A stretch of 50,465 nucleotides of DNA. Origin: JBQTIU01 sp052387815 (GTDB lineage: Bacteria; Pseudomonadota; Alphaproteobacteria; CACIAM-22H2). Positions within the stretch are counted from its first letter, which is position 1; every line of letters begins with the position of its first letter. Both the position numbers and the translations under genes were made by a program. The stretch covers positions 1-50,465 of the forward strand of contig JBQTIU010000020.1 of NCBI GenBank assembly GCA_052387815.1, read 5' to 3'. Positions 19,312 through 27,297 of this stretch are shown in pieces. The notes below the pieces were generated by a model. That model was not told the DNA's origin. It made no database searches and saw only the letters and a list, made by a program, of their open reading frames with translations.

Positions 19312-20969
19312 AGTTCGACGAAATCCCGGTCGCGGAGGCGGAAGGCGCCATCCTCGCCCACGGCGTTTCCGAAGGCGGTCTCGCCTTCAAGAAGGGCCGC
19401 GTATTGTCAGCCGAGGACATCAAGCGCCTCGGGCAGGCGGGACGTGCCAGCGTGATGGCGGCACGGCTCGAAGCCGACGACGTCGCCGAGGACAAGGCCG
19501 CCGCCGAAATCGCGGCCGCCATCGCCGGCGACAACCTGGTGGCCAGCCGCGCCTTCACCGGCCGCTGCAACTTGTTCGCCGCGACGCACGGCCTGGCGCT
19601 CGTCGACGCCCCACGCCTCGATCGCCTCAATGGGGTCGACGAAGCGATCACCGTCGCCACGCTGCCGCCCTTCGCGCTGGTCGACAAGCGGCAGATGGTA
19701 GCGACGATCAAGATCATCCCGTTCGCCGCGCCGCGCGCGGCGCTCGCCCGCTGCGCGGCCATATCCGGCGAAGGCAGCCCACTGGTCCGGGTCGCGCCGT
19801 TCCGGCGCGCGCGCGTCGGCCTTGTCCAGACCCGTCTGCCGGCGACCAAGCCGGGCGTGCTCGAAGGCACCGTCGCCACCACCCGCGCGCGGGTCGAGGC
19901 GCTGGGCAGCGAGCTTGCGGGCGAGCTCGTTTGCGGCCATGCGAGGGCCGAGCTCGCGGCCGCGATCGCCGAGCTTAAGGGCCGCGGCTGCGATCCGATC
20001 CTGGTGCTCGGCGCCTCGGCGATCGTCGATCGGCGCGACGTCATCCCGGCGGCGATCGTGGCAGGCGGCGGCGAGGTGACGCATTTCGGCATGCCGGTCG
20101 ACCCGGGCAACCTGTTGTTGGTGGGCCGGATCGGCCCCCTAGCGGTGATCGGGCTGCCCGGCTGCGCGCGCTCGCCCAAGCTCAACGGCTTCGACTGGGT
20201 CTTGCAGCGTCTGTTGGCCGGCCTGGCGGTGAGCCGGCGCGACATCATGGGCATGGGCGCGGGCGGCCTCTTGACCGAAATTCCCTCGCGCCCGCTGCCG
20301 CGAAAAGTGGCGGCGCCGGCACCCGCCGCGCCCGCGCCCGCTGCGACGCCGGCGCGGGCGCCGCGGGTCGCCGCGATCGTACTGGCCGCCGGGCGTTCAT
20401 CGCGCATGGCGCCCGCTAATAAGCTGCTCGCCGAATTGGGTGGCGGGCGCCTGGTCGAGCGCGCGCTCGATGCGGCACTCGGCTCGCGAGCCCGGCCGGT
20501 CGTCGTCGTCACCGGCCACGAGGCGGAACGGATCCGCGCGGCGCTCGCCGCCCGCCCGGTCGTGATCGTCGACAACCCGGACCATGCCACGGGCTTGAGC
20601 TCGTCGATCAAGGCGGGGCTCGCCGCCCTCGGTCCGGACATCGACGGCGCCTTGTTCGTGCTCGCCGACATGCCGCTGGTCACGGCCGTGCATCTCGACC
20701 GGCTGATCGCCGCCTTCGATCCCGAGCAAGGCCGCGCCATTTGCGTTCCGACCTTCCAGGGCAAGCGCGGCAATCCGATCCTGTGGGCGGCGCGGTATTT
20801 TCCCGAGCTCAAGGCGCTGATGGGGGACCGCGGCGCGCACGGCCTCATCGGCGGGCATGCCAGCGAGGTCGCGAGGGTCGAGATGGCGGATGACGGGGTG
20901 CTCATCGATATCGACACGCCCGAGGCGCTCGCCGCCTTGCCCGCCGACGCGCGGAAGGTCACGGTATGA
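19308..20969 (+). CDS. Fused MoeA/MogA-like molybdopterin-binding domain and MocA-type cytidylyltransferase
   Basis: A 553-residue two-domain protein for the last steps of cofactor synthesis. Residues 1 to about 330 form a molybdopterin-binding region (FDEIPVAEAEGAILAH at the start, GRVLSAEDIKRLGQAG, and GRIGPLAVIGLPGCARSPKLNG later). A low-complexity Ala/Pro linker covers about 330-350. The C-terminal nucleotidyltransferase has LAAGRSSRMAPANKLL (from about 358) and VLADMPLVTAVHL. That LAAG-x-S-x-RM pattern is the CTP-using MocA type, not the GTP-using MobA type, matching a molybdopterin cytosine dinucleotide hydroxylase. Start is GTG 19308, overlapping the previous stop by 4 bp. The exact activity of the N-terminal part (Mo insertion or regulation) is uncertain. 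Confidence 0.85.
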   Translation: MKFDEIPVAEAEGAILAHGVSEGGLAFKKGRVLSAEDIKRLGQAGRASVMAARLEADDVAEDKAAAEIAAAIAGDNLVASRAFTGRCNLFAATHGLALVDAPRLDRLNGVDEAITVATLPPFALVDKRQMVATIKIIPFAAPRAALARCAAISGEGSPLVRVAPFRRARVGLVQTRLPATKPGVLEGTVATTRARVEALGSELAGELVCGHARAELAAAIAELKGRGCDPILVLGASAIVDRRDVIPAAIVAGGGEVTHFGMPVDPGNLLLVGRIGPLAVIGLPGCARSPKLNGFDWVLQRLLAGLAVSRRDIMGMGAGGLLTEIPSRPLPRKVAAPAPAAPAPAATPARAPRVAAIVLAAGRSSRMAPANKLLAELGGGRLVERALDAALGSRARPVVVVTGHEAERIRAALAARPVVIVDNPDHATGLSSSIKAGLAALGPDIDGALFVLADMPLVTAVHLDRLIAAFDPEQGRAICVPTFQGKRGNPILWAARYFPELKALMGDRGAHGLIGGHASEVARVEMADDGVLIDIDTPEALAALPADARKVTV

Positions 20970-21007
20970 CGTTCGCCGTCGCGGACCCGTGACTGGGGGC
21001 GCAGTGG

Positions 21008-21439
21008 ATGAGCGAGGGACCCTACCACCAGGCCATCCTCGAGCGGGCCCGCGCCGCCGTCAATCGCCATCTTTCCGCCAGCGATGCCAGCGTCATGGTC
21101 GACAACCCGCTGTGCGGCGACCGCGTCAGCGTCGACCTCAAGCTCGACGGCGAGCGCATCGCCGAGCTTGCCGCAAGGGTGCGCGGCTGCGCGCTCTGCC
21201 AGGCCGCGGCGGCGGTGATCGCCGCCGCGGCGCCGGGCGAGCGCGCCCAAGATGTCGCTGCGGCGAAACAGGCGGCCGCCGGCATGCTCCGCGACGGGCT
21301 GCCGCCGCCCGGCGGTCCGTGGGCCGAGCTCGGGATCTTCGTTCCCGTGCGCGGCTACAAGAGCCGCTACGACTGCGTGCTCCTGCCCTTCGAGGCGCTC
21401 GGCAAGGCGCTCGCGGCGGCGGCCAAGGTCGAGCCTTGA
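21008..21439 (+). CDS. NifU/SufU-like iron-sulfur cluster scaffold protein
   Basis: A 143-residue member of the IscU/SufU/NifU-N fold. Three conserved cysteine sites are visible: NPLCGDRVSVDL (residues about 36-47), VRGCALCQAAAAVIAAA and a C-terminal YDCVLLPFEALGKAL. These match the three ligand cysteines of scaffold proteins. It lies 38 bp after the cofactor-synthesis gene and 53 bp before the ferredoxin-domain cyclase, on the same strand. A role in supplying clusters to the [2Fe-2S] hydroxylase subunit or the cyclase is inferred from position; general Fe-S delivery is possible. No cysteine desulfurase gene is nearby. Confidence 0.8.
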   Translation: MSEGPYHQAILERARAAVNRHLSASDASVMVDNPLCGDRVSVDLKLDGERIAELAARVRGCALCQAAAAVIAAAAPGERAQDVAAAKQAAAGMLRDGLPPPGGPWAELGIFVPVRGYKSRYDCVLLPFEALGKALAAAAKVEP

Positions 21440-21492
21440 GGCGGCGATGACGCCCTGCGCTCCCTGTCCGCCGGCCCGCCGCTGAGGGGGCT

Positions 21493-23181
21493 TTGCTTTC
21501 GTGCCAACAGGTTCCGTTCCTGGTGCGCCGGCTGCGGCTGGCGACCGGGCTGGTCCTTATCTCCTTCGTCGCCTCCCATCTCCTCAATCACGCGCTGGGC
21601 CTCGTCTCGCTCGAAGCCATGGAGGCCGGCCGGCTGTGGTTCCTTTGGGTGTGGCGCAATCCGGTCTCGACGCTGCTGCTCTACGGCGCCCTTTCGATCC
21701 ATTTCCTGCTCGCGCTGTGGGCGATCTATCAGCGCAAGCGGCTGCGCGACATGCCGCCGGGCGAGGCCGCGCAGCTCGTCTTGGGCCTGTCGATCGTGCC
21801 GCTGCTGGCCGAACACGTGATCGGGAACCGCGTCGCGGCCGAATTTCACGACGTCGTCGATTCGTACGCTTACGTCCTGCTTGTGCTGTGGTATTTCGTG
21901 CCGGCCAAGGGCGCGCTCCAGGTCGCGGCGCTCGTCGTCGCCTGGGTGCACGGGTGCTTCGGCCTCCATTACTGGTTGCGCTTGAAGCCGTGGTACCCGG
22001 CTTGGCAACCCCTGCTCTACGCCGGCGCGCTCCTCGTCCCGGTCCTCGCGCTCTTAGGCTTCGCCGAGGCCGGCCGCGAAGTCTCGCGGCTGGCGAGCGA
22101 TCCGGCGTGGCTGCGGCGCGCGCTCACCGAGATCGGTTTTCCGGGCGCGGAGGCGGTGCGCGAGCTCGAGCGGGCCAAAGAGTGGGTCTACGTCGTCTTC
22201 GCCGCCTTCCTCGCGGCGGCGTTCGCCGCCCGGGCCGGGCGCGAGTACCTCGAGCGGCGCCGGGGGCTGGTGCGCATCACCTATCCGGGCGGGCGCCAGA
22301 TCGAGGTCGCGACCGGCCTGTCGGTCCTCGAGGCGAGCCGGCTGCATGGCATTCCCCATGCCTCGGTGTGCGGTGGCCGGGGCCGCTGCTCGACCTGCCG
22401 GGTGCGGGTCAACCAGGGGCTCGAGACGCTGCCGCCGCCTTCGGCGGGCGAGCTTGCCGTGCTCAAGCGGGTGAGCGCCGCGCCCAACGTTCGGCTGGCC
22501 TGCCAGATCCGGCCGCGCCAGGACCTCGCCGTCACCCCCCTCCTTCCCCCCAGCGCCAGCGCCAAGGACGGGCATCGCCGCCCTGAGCACGCGCAAGGCA
22601 AGGAGAAGGAAATCGCCATCCTGTTTGCCGACATCCGAGCCTTCACCAGGCTGTCCGAGAACAAGCTGCCCTACGACGTGGTGTTCATCTTGAACCGCTA
22701 TTTCGCCGCCATGGGCCAGGAGGTCGTGCGCGCCGGGGGCGAGATCGACAAGTTCATCGGCGACGGGGTCATGGCGCTGTTCGGCGTCGATGAGGATGCC
22801 GGCTTGGGATGCTGGAAGGCGCTCGATGCCGCGCGCGGGATGTCGGCGGCGCTCGAGGCGCTCAACCGGACGCTGGCCCACGACCTCGAGAGCCCATTGC
22901 GCATCGGCATCGGCATCCATGTCGGGCGGGCGATCGTCGGCGAGATGGGCTATGCGCGCGCGGTGTCGCTGACGGCGATCGGGGACGCCGTCAACACGGC
23001 GAGCCGGCTCGAGGCGCTGACCAAGGATTTCGGCGTCCAGCTCGTGGTCTCGGAGGCGGTCGCGGCGAGGGCCGGGCTCGATCTGTCGCGTTTCCCCGAG
23101 CGCCGCGTGGAGATCCGCGGGCGCGAGGAACCGCTGTCGATCCGGGTGATCGAGCGGGCGGCCGACTTGCCCACCGGCTAA
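21493..23181 (+). CDS. Membrane adenylate cyclase (class III) with an internal [2Fe-2S] ferredoxin domain
   Basis: A 562-residue three-part protein. The first about 240 residues form a five- or six-helix membrane domain with histidines in the helices (FVASHLLNHALGL, SIHFLLALWAIYQ, WVHGCFGLHYWL), resembling a heme-b membrane anchor. Next is a ferredoxin domain with Cys293, Cys299, Cys302 (CGGRGRCSTC) and Cys337. The C-terminal cyclase domain has metal Asp380 (FADIRAFT), Lys420 and Asp424 (EIDKFIGDGVMALFG) and IGDAVNTASRLE; the Lys/Asp pair favours ATP over GTP. Start is TTG 21493 after GAGGGGG; GTG 21523 is an alternative. It closes the Mo-hydroxylase gene run. Expected output is cAMP, with activity possibly set by cluster or quinone redox state (inference). 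Confidence 0.85.
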   Translation: MLSCQQVPFLVRRLRLATGLVLISFVASHLLNHALGLVSLEAMEAGRLWFLWVWRNPVSTLLLYGALSIHFLLALWAIYQRKRLRDMPPGEAAQLVLGLSIVPLLAEHVIGNRVAAEFHDVVDSYAYVLLVLWYFVPAKGALQVAALVVAWVHGCFGLHYWLRLKPWYPAWQPLLYAGALLVPVLALLGFAEAGREVSRLASDPAWLRRALTEIGFPGAEAVRELERAKEWVYVVFAAFLAAAFAARAGREYLERRRGLVRITYPGGRQIEVATGLSVLEASRLHGIPHASVCGGRGRCSTCRVRVNQGLETLPPPSAGELAVLKRVSAAPNVRLACQIRPRQDLAVTPLLPPSASAKDGHRRPEHAQGKEKEIAILFADIRAFTRLSENKLPYDVVFILNRYFAAMGQEVVRAGGEIDKFIGDGVMALFGVDEDAGLGCWKALDAARGMSAALEALNRTLAHDLESPLRIGIGIHVGRAIVGEMGYARAVSLTAIGDAVNTASRLEALTKDFGVQLVVSEAVAARAGLDLSRFPERRVEIRGREEPLSIRVIERAADLPTG

Positions 23182-23230
23182 GCGCGCCCCAGGCAAGCGC
23201 GCCGGGCGAGCGAGTGCGGCGCCGGGCCGT

Positions 23231-23695
23231 TCAGCTCCGCGGCTTGCCGGCCTTGAAGGCGTCGACCGCCTGCTTGAGGTCGCGATACTCCTCGCAGCGC
23301 GATTGGCAAGCGCGGGCGAGGACGGCGAGGCGCTCCTCGGCCTTCGGCAGGTCGTTCATCTCGAGGTAGAGCTCGCCCAGGTACTCGTTGGCCCCCCTGT
23401 GGTTGGGCTCGAGCCGGAGCGCTGCCAGGTAATAGTCGCGCGCCTGGTCCATGCGGCCGAGCTTGCGGTGGCTGTAGCCGAGATAATTGTTGGCGTCGGC
23501 GTCGCGCGGGTTGGCCATGATCACTTGCTCGAGCAGCGGGATCGCCTTGGCGTAGTCCTTGTCCTTGACCAGTTTCTCAGCCTGCACGAGACGCGTATCC
23601 TTGACGTCCGCGCCGCCCAGGAAGGCCGATGCCGGTGGGCTGGCGAGCGCGGCGCCGATCAGGCCGGCCGCGAAAAGACGGTGCAAACGACCCAT
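23231..23695 (-). CDS. Secreted tetratricopeptide-repeat protein
   Basis: A 154-residue exported protein with a signal peptide (LHRLFAAGLIGAALASPPASA) followed by about three TPR units: AEKLVKDKDYAKAIPLLEQVIMANP, then NNYLGYSHRKLGRMDQARDYY, then NEYLGELYLEMNDLPKAEERL. A C-terminal helix with two cysteines (ACQSRCEEYRDLKQAVDAF) may form a disulfide. ATG 23695 is chosen since GGGAGA lies upstream and the signal peptide then begins correctly. TPRs mediate protein contacts; the partner is unknown. It faces the cyclase gene tail to tail. Confidence 0.8.
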   Translation of the reverse strand: MGRLHRLFAAGLIGAALASPPASAFLGGADVKDTRLVQAEKLVKDKDYAKAIPLLEQVIMANPRDADANNYLGYSHRKLGRMDQARDYYLAALRLEPNHRGANEYLGELYLEMNDLPKAEERLAVLARACQSRCEEYRDLKQAVDAFKAGKPRS

Positions 23696-23866
23696 GGTTT
23701 CGTCTCCCTGTGCCGATGTCGAACCAGTATAACCCGTCCGGCCGTCGAGGCGCCACACGATCACGCACGATTGATAGGCCGCCGGCTGGCTTGATTTCGC
23801 CGCCAGGGCCGTCTAGACCATGGCGCGCATTTCGGCCCGCCCGCCCGCAAGCCCGCGTCTCGCGCC

Positions 23867-23942
23867 GTCCCCTTCGTCTAGAGGCCCAGGACATCGCCCT
23901 TTCACGGCGGTAACAGGGGTTCGAATCCCCTAGGGGACGCCA
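23867..23942 (+). tRNA. tRNA-Glu (anticodon TTC)
   Basis: A full cloverleaf can be drawn: acceptor stem GTCCCCT (23867-23873) with AGGGGAC (23932-23938), anticodon loop CTTTCAC with anticodon TTC, T arm AGGGG-TTCGAAT-CCCCT, discriminator G and an encoded CCA (23940-23942). The anticodon stem closes with one T-G wobble at its base. No integrase or att-like duplication follows it. Confidence 0.96.
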
Positions 23943-24042
23943 CGGCCAAGGATGGCCAAGGTGGCGTTGACGGCGATCGCCGGGCACGGCCGGCGCGCTC
24001 AGCCGGCGCCGCAACGATGATGATGACGAGAGGGCAACCACG

Positions 24043-24366
24043 ATGACGACCTACCCCGCCCGCCGGCCGAATAGGCCGCCGACGCATCCCGGCGCGATCC
24101 TCCGGGAGGACGTGCTCCCCGCGCTGCGGATCAGCGTGGCACAGGCGGCGCGCGATCTCGGAATCTCGCGCCAGGGGCTGCACCAGATCCTAGCCGAGCG
24201 CGTATCGATCTCGTCCGAGATGGCGCTCAAGCTCGGCCGGTTCTGCGGCGACGGCCCGGATATCTGGATGCGCATGCAGGTGGCCTACGACCTCTGGCAT
24301 GCGCGCCGCAAGCTCGGCGCCGCGCTGAGCGCCGTGCCCGAGCGCCACGCCCAAGTGCAAGCCTGA
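24043..24366 (+). CDS. HigA-family antitoxin-like HTH protein without a visible toxin partner
   Basis: A 107-residue DNA-binding protein of the HigA/VapI antidote family. It has the typical N-terminal HPGAILREDVLPALRISVAQAARDLGISRQGLHQIL, where the helix-turn-helix sits, followed by ISSEMALKLGRFCGDGPDIWMRMQVAYDLWHARR. In HigBA modules the toxin gene directly precedes higA; here only 100 bp separate the tRNA from this ATG and nothing HigB-like fits, nor does one follow in 24367-24554. AGAGGG stands before the start. It may be a solitary regulator or the remains of a toxin-antitoxin pair. Confidence 0.85.
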   Translation: MTTYPARRPNRPPTHPGAILREDVLPALRISVAQAARDLGISRQGLHQILAERVSISSEMALKLGRFCGDGPDIWMRMQVAYDLWHARRKLGAALSAVPERHAQVQA

Positions 24367-24554
24367 GACGGCGGCGCTTGGGCGTGGGAGCCGTGCGGCG
24401 CGCGCATTACCCTGCCGCGGCGGGCTTCGACCCGAGGACCTTCACCTTGCTCGCTCGAATCCTCCGCAACCACCGGCAAATGCGGGCCCATCTTCGCTCA
24501 TGTGCGCTGCGGGATCGGGCCGCAGCGGAACCGCCCGCCGCCCCACGCCTGCTC

Positions 24555-25490
24555 TCATCCCGGCGCCGGGCCGCGCGGCGGCGCCAGGCGATCGAGCCGC
24601 GCTTCGCGCCGCGTGATGTAGAGCGTGCTGGCGACGATGATCCCCGCCCCGATCAGCGTCCACGGGCCCGGCAGCTCGCCGAACAGTGCCAAGCCGAGCG
24701 CGGTCGCGAATATGAGGCGCGAGTAGTCGAACGGCGCCAGCACCGCCGCCGATCCCTCGACATAGGCGCGCACGAAACAGAACTGGCCGGCGGCGCCCAA
24801 CAGGCCGATCACCAGCAGCGACCCTAGGTCCGCGGCGGGCGGCGTGCGCCAGACCAGGGCCGCCGGCGGCGCGGTGAACACCAGCATCGAGACTGCGGAA
24901 TAGAACATGAGGGCCGCCGTGGTCTCGGTCTCGGTGAGCTTCTTGACCGCGACCGCCGAGCCGCAGGCGAGCGCAGCACTCGCCAGCCCCACCACCATCG
25001 CCGGATGGAAGCCCGCCAGGCCCGGGCGAACCATGACGAGCACGCCCACGAACCCGACCGCGACCGCGCTCCAGCGCCGCCAGCGAACGATCTCGGCGAG
25101 GAACAGCACGGCGAGCACCGTCATGATCAGCGGCCGGGCGAAGCTGATGGCGGTCGCATCGGCGAGCGGCAGCTCGATCAAGGTGTAGTAGCCGGTGACC
25201 AGGCCGCCGACGCTGAAGACGCCGCGCATGACATGCATGGGCAGGCGCCGGGTCCTGAACGCGATCGGCCCGAACCGGACCAAGAGCGGCACCAGCACGG
25301 CCAGCCCGATGACGCTGCGGAAGAAGGCGATCTCGAAGGCGTCGTAGCGGCCGCCCAGGACCTTGACCAGCACGAACATGGCGCTGACCAGCACGTTGTC
25401 GCAAAGGATCAGCAGGATGCCCCGCCTGTTGCCGCCCAGCGCGAGCCAGCGGCGCTTCAAGGCGGCGAGCGGGGGCGAGGATGAGAACAA
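24555..25490 (-). CDS. DMT-superfamily (EamA) permease
   Basis: A 311-residue membrane protein with about ten helices in two EamA repeats, the drug/metabolite transporter superfamily. Typical text includes ALKRRWLALGGNRRGILLIL before helix 1, AFFRSVIGLAVLVPLL, YYTLIELPLADATAISFARPL in the first repeat and FVRAYVEGSAAVLAPFDYSRLIFATALGLALFGE in the second. The start is TTG 25490, with no clear ribosome site; an in-frame stop lies nine codons further upstream, so a longer protein is not possible. Substrate unknown: members move amino acids, nucleosides, cofactors or polyamine-like compounds. Confidence 0.85.
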   Translation of the reverse strand: MFSSSPPLAALKRRWLALGGNRRGILLILCDNVLVSAMFVLVKVLGGRYDAFEIAFFRSVIGLAVLVPLLVRFGPIAFRTRRLPMHVMRGVFSVGGLVTGYYTLIELPLADATAISFARPLIMTVLAVLFLAEIVRWRRWSAVAVGFVGVLVMVRPGLAGFHPAMVVGLASAALACGSAVAVKKLTETETTAALMFYSAVSMLVFTAPPAALVWRTPPAADLGSLLVIGLLGAAGQFCFVRAYVEGSAAVLAPFDYSRLIFATALGLALFGELPGPWTLIGAGIIVASTLYITRREARLDRLAPPRGPAPG

Positions 25491-25553
25491 GCGCGACCGG
25501 ATGGTGCTAGGAGTCTACTCGGAAGCGGCGCCGGCGTTACCGGCGAGAATCAA

Positions 25554-26423
25554 TTAATGCTCGGTCTTGGCCTCGCCCGGCACCGGGGTCGGCATGGGGA
25601 CCAGGCCCGCGGCCGGAAGCGCCGGCGCCGGCATGGGCGCCGCCGCCACCCGCCGCCGCTCCTTGGCCTGCATCCACACCGAGACCGGGATGCTGGCGAG
25701 ATAGACAACGCCGATGCAAATGAAGGTCGCCCACGGTGCGCTGGCCAGCGCCGCCACAAGCAGGCCCGCGAACAGCAGCGTCGGAAGCATCAGGTCCGGG
25801 GGCACGCGGATCGCTTTGGCCGCGAACGTGGGCAGGCGGCTGATCATCAAGAGCGCGACCGCGACGATGGTGACCGCGCTCACCAGCGGGCGGTCGAAAT
25901 ATCCGGGCCCGAGCTCGAAGGTCAGCATCGGTGGCAGGATGACGACCCCCGCCGCGGCCGGGGCCGGCACGCCGGTAAAATAACGGCCGGCCCACGGCGG
26001 CGGGTTGGGATCACCGAGCGCGGTGTTGAAGCGCGCCAGCCTGAGCGCGCAGCAAACGGCGAACAACAGCACGAGCGCCCACCCAACGCCGCCGAATTGG
26101 TGCAGCGTCCACATGTAGAGCACCACCCCGGGCGCCACGCCGAAACTGACGAAATCGGCGAGCGAGTCGAGCTCGGCACCGAACTTCGAGGTCCCGCCCA
26201 GGAGCCGCGCCAAGCGCCCGTCGAGGCCGTCGAGGACGGCGGCGGCAATGATGGCGATGACCGCGAGATCCCAGCGCTCGACCAGAGCGAAGCGGATCGC
26301 GGTCAAGCCCGCGCACAACGCGCCGACCGTGAGCACGTTGGGAATGAGCCGATTCATGTGATCGCGGCGCAACCGCGGTCGCCGGAAACGGGGCCGCTTC
26401 CGGCGCGGGAAGCGGCGGAACAT
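25554..26423 (-). CDS. pssA: CDP-diacylglycerol-serine O-phosphatidyltransferase
   Basis: A 289-residue integral membrane enzyme making phosphatidylserine from CDP-diacylglycerol and serine. The CDP-alcohol phosphotransferase motif DG-x2-AR-x8-G-x3-D-x3-D is complete (DGRLARLLGGTSKFGAELD, then SLAD). A basic N-terminus (RRFPRRKRPRFRRPRLRRDH) precedes PNVLTVGALCAGLTAIRFAL, typical of the type II enzyme. The C-terminal tail is rich in Ala and Pro and not conserved. Its ATG overlaps the stop of psd as TGATG, so the two successive steps to phosphatidylethanolamine are coupled. Confidence 0.94.
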   Translation of the reverse strand: MFRRFPRRKRPRFRRPRLRRDHMNRLIPNVLTVGALCAGLTAIRFALVERWDLAVIAIIAAAVLDGLDGRLARLLGGTSKFGAELDSLADFVSFGVAPGVVLYMWTLHQFGGVGWALVLLFAVCCALRLARFNTALGDPNPPPWAGRYFTGVPAPAAAGVVILPPMLTFELGPGYFDRPLVSAVTIVAVALLMISRLPTFAAKAIRVPPDLMLPTLLFAGLLVAALASAPWATFICIGVVYLASIPVSVWMQAKERRRVAAAPMPAPALPAAGLVPMPTPVPGEAKTEH

Positions 26424-27118
26424 CAGCGCACCTCGCCTTCGCGGGGCCCTTCGGCCGAGGCCAGGTCGGCCAGCACGGTCTCGCCGCCGACCGCCCGCTG
26501 GCCCTCGACCACCAGGGGTTCGACACCCTCGGGGAGGTAGACGTCGACGCGGCTGCCGAAGCGGATCATGCCGTAGCACGCCCCCGCCCGCACCGCTTGG
26601 CCGGGCGCAAGCTCGCACACGATCCGGCGCGCCAGCAAGCCGGCGATCTGGACGACCGCCAGTTCGCGACCATCTGCCAACTTGACGCGCACCGACATGC
26701 GTTCGTTGTCCTCGCTCGCCTTGTCGAATGCGGCATTGACGAATTTGCCCGGCCGGTAATTCATCGCCTCCACGACCCCGTCCGCCGGTATCCGGTTCAC
26801 ATGCACGTCGAAGATGCTAAGGAAAATGCTGATGCGGGCAAGCGCTATCTTGCCCATGCCGAGTTCCGGGGGCGCGGGCACGCGCCGGATCATGAGGATG
26901 CGGCCGTCGGCCGGGCTGACCACGAGGCCGGGGCGCGTCGGCGTCACCCGCTCCGGATCGCGAAAGAAATAGGCGAGCCAAGCCGCGCCGAGCGCGCCCA
27001 GCCAACCCAGAAACGACCATGCCAGGCCCCCGATGACCGCCAGCGCAAGCCCGGCGGCAACGAACGGCCAGCCCGATTTGTGGATCGGCGCGAGATATGA
27101 TTTTATAAGTTCTAACAT
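26423..27118 (-). CDS. psd: Phosphatidylserine decarboxylase proenzyme, short type
   Basis: A 231-residue proenzyme that converts phosphatidylserine to phosphatidylethanolamine. The self-cleavage site is the Gly188-Ser189 bond in MIRFGSRVDVYL; the new N-terminal serine becomes the pyruvoyl group. N-terminal hydrophobic helices (FVAAGLALAVIGGLAWSFLGW) anchor it to the membrane. Other family text: YFFRDPERVTPTRPGLVVSPADG, ARISIFLSIFDVHVNRIPADG and YRPGKFVNAAFDKASEDNER. The start ATG 27118 follows an unusually AT-rich stretch (27100-27180), which likely holds the promoter for psd-pssA. Confidence 0.95.
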   Translation of the reverse strand: MLELIKSYLAPIHKSGWPFVAAGLALAVIGGLAWSFLGWLGALGAAWLAYFFRDPERVTPTRPGLVVSPADGRILMIRRVPAPPELGMGKIALARISIFLSIFDVHVNRIPADGVVEAMNYRPGKFVNAAFDKASEDNERMSVRVKLADGRELAVVQIAGLLARRIVCELAPGQAVRAGACYGMIRFGSRVDVYLPEGVEPLVVEGQRAVGGETVLADLASAEGPREGEVR

Positions 27119-27297
27119 AGAGTTGAGATGTAGTATTAAAGTTGTTTGGGAAGCGCGGCCCGAGGCTCATATTACCCTCCCCGGCAGGTCGAAAGTTAGG
27201 GAATTCGGCGCCGCCGGCCTTAAAGCGTACTTCACCCTTTGTTAAAGCCGATGGGTTTCAATCGGCGGGTCGTGGCCCCAATTCCTTGACCCGAGCG

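Noticed and set aside
23867..24366. tRNA-Glu as attachment site of a genomic island
   Set aside because: There is no integrase, no repeat of the tRNA 3' end in the following sequence, and downstream genes are ordinary housekeeping genes.
24378..24827. Open frame after higA that might be a HigB-type toxin
   Set aside because: The sequence shows no HigB/RelE features and mostly overlaps the well-supported DMT permease on the other strand.
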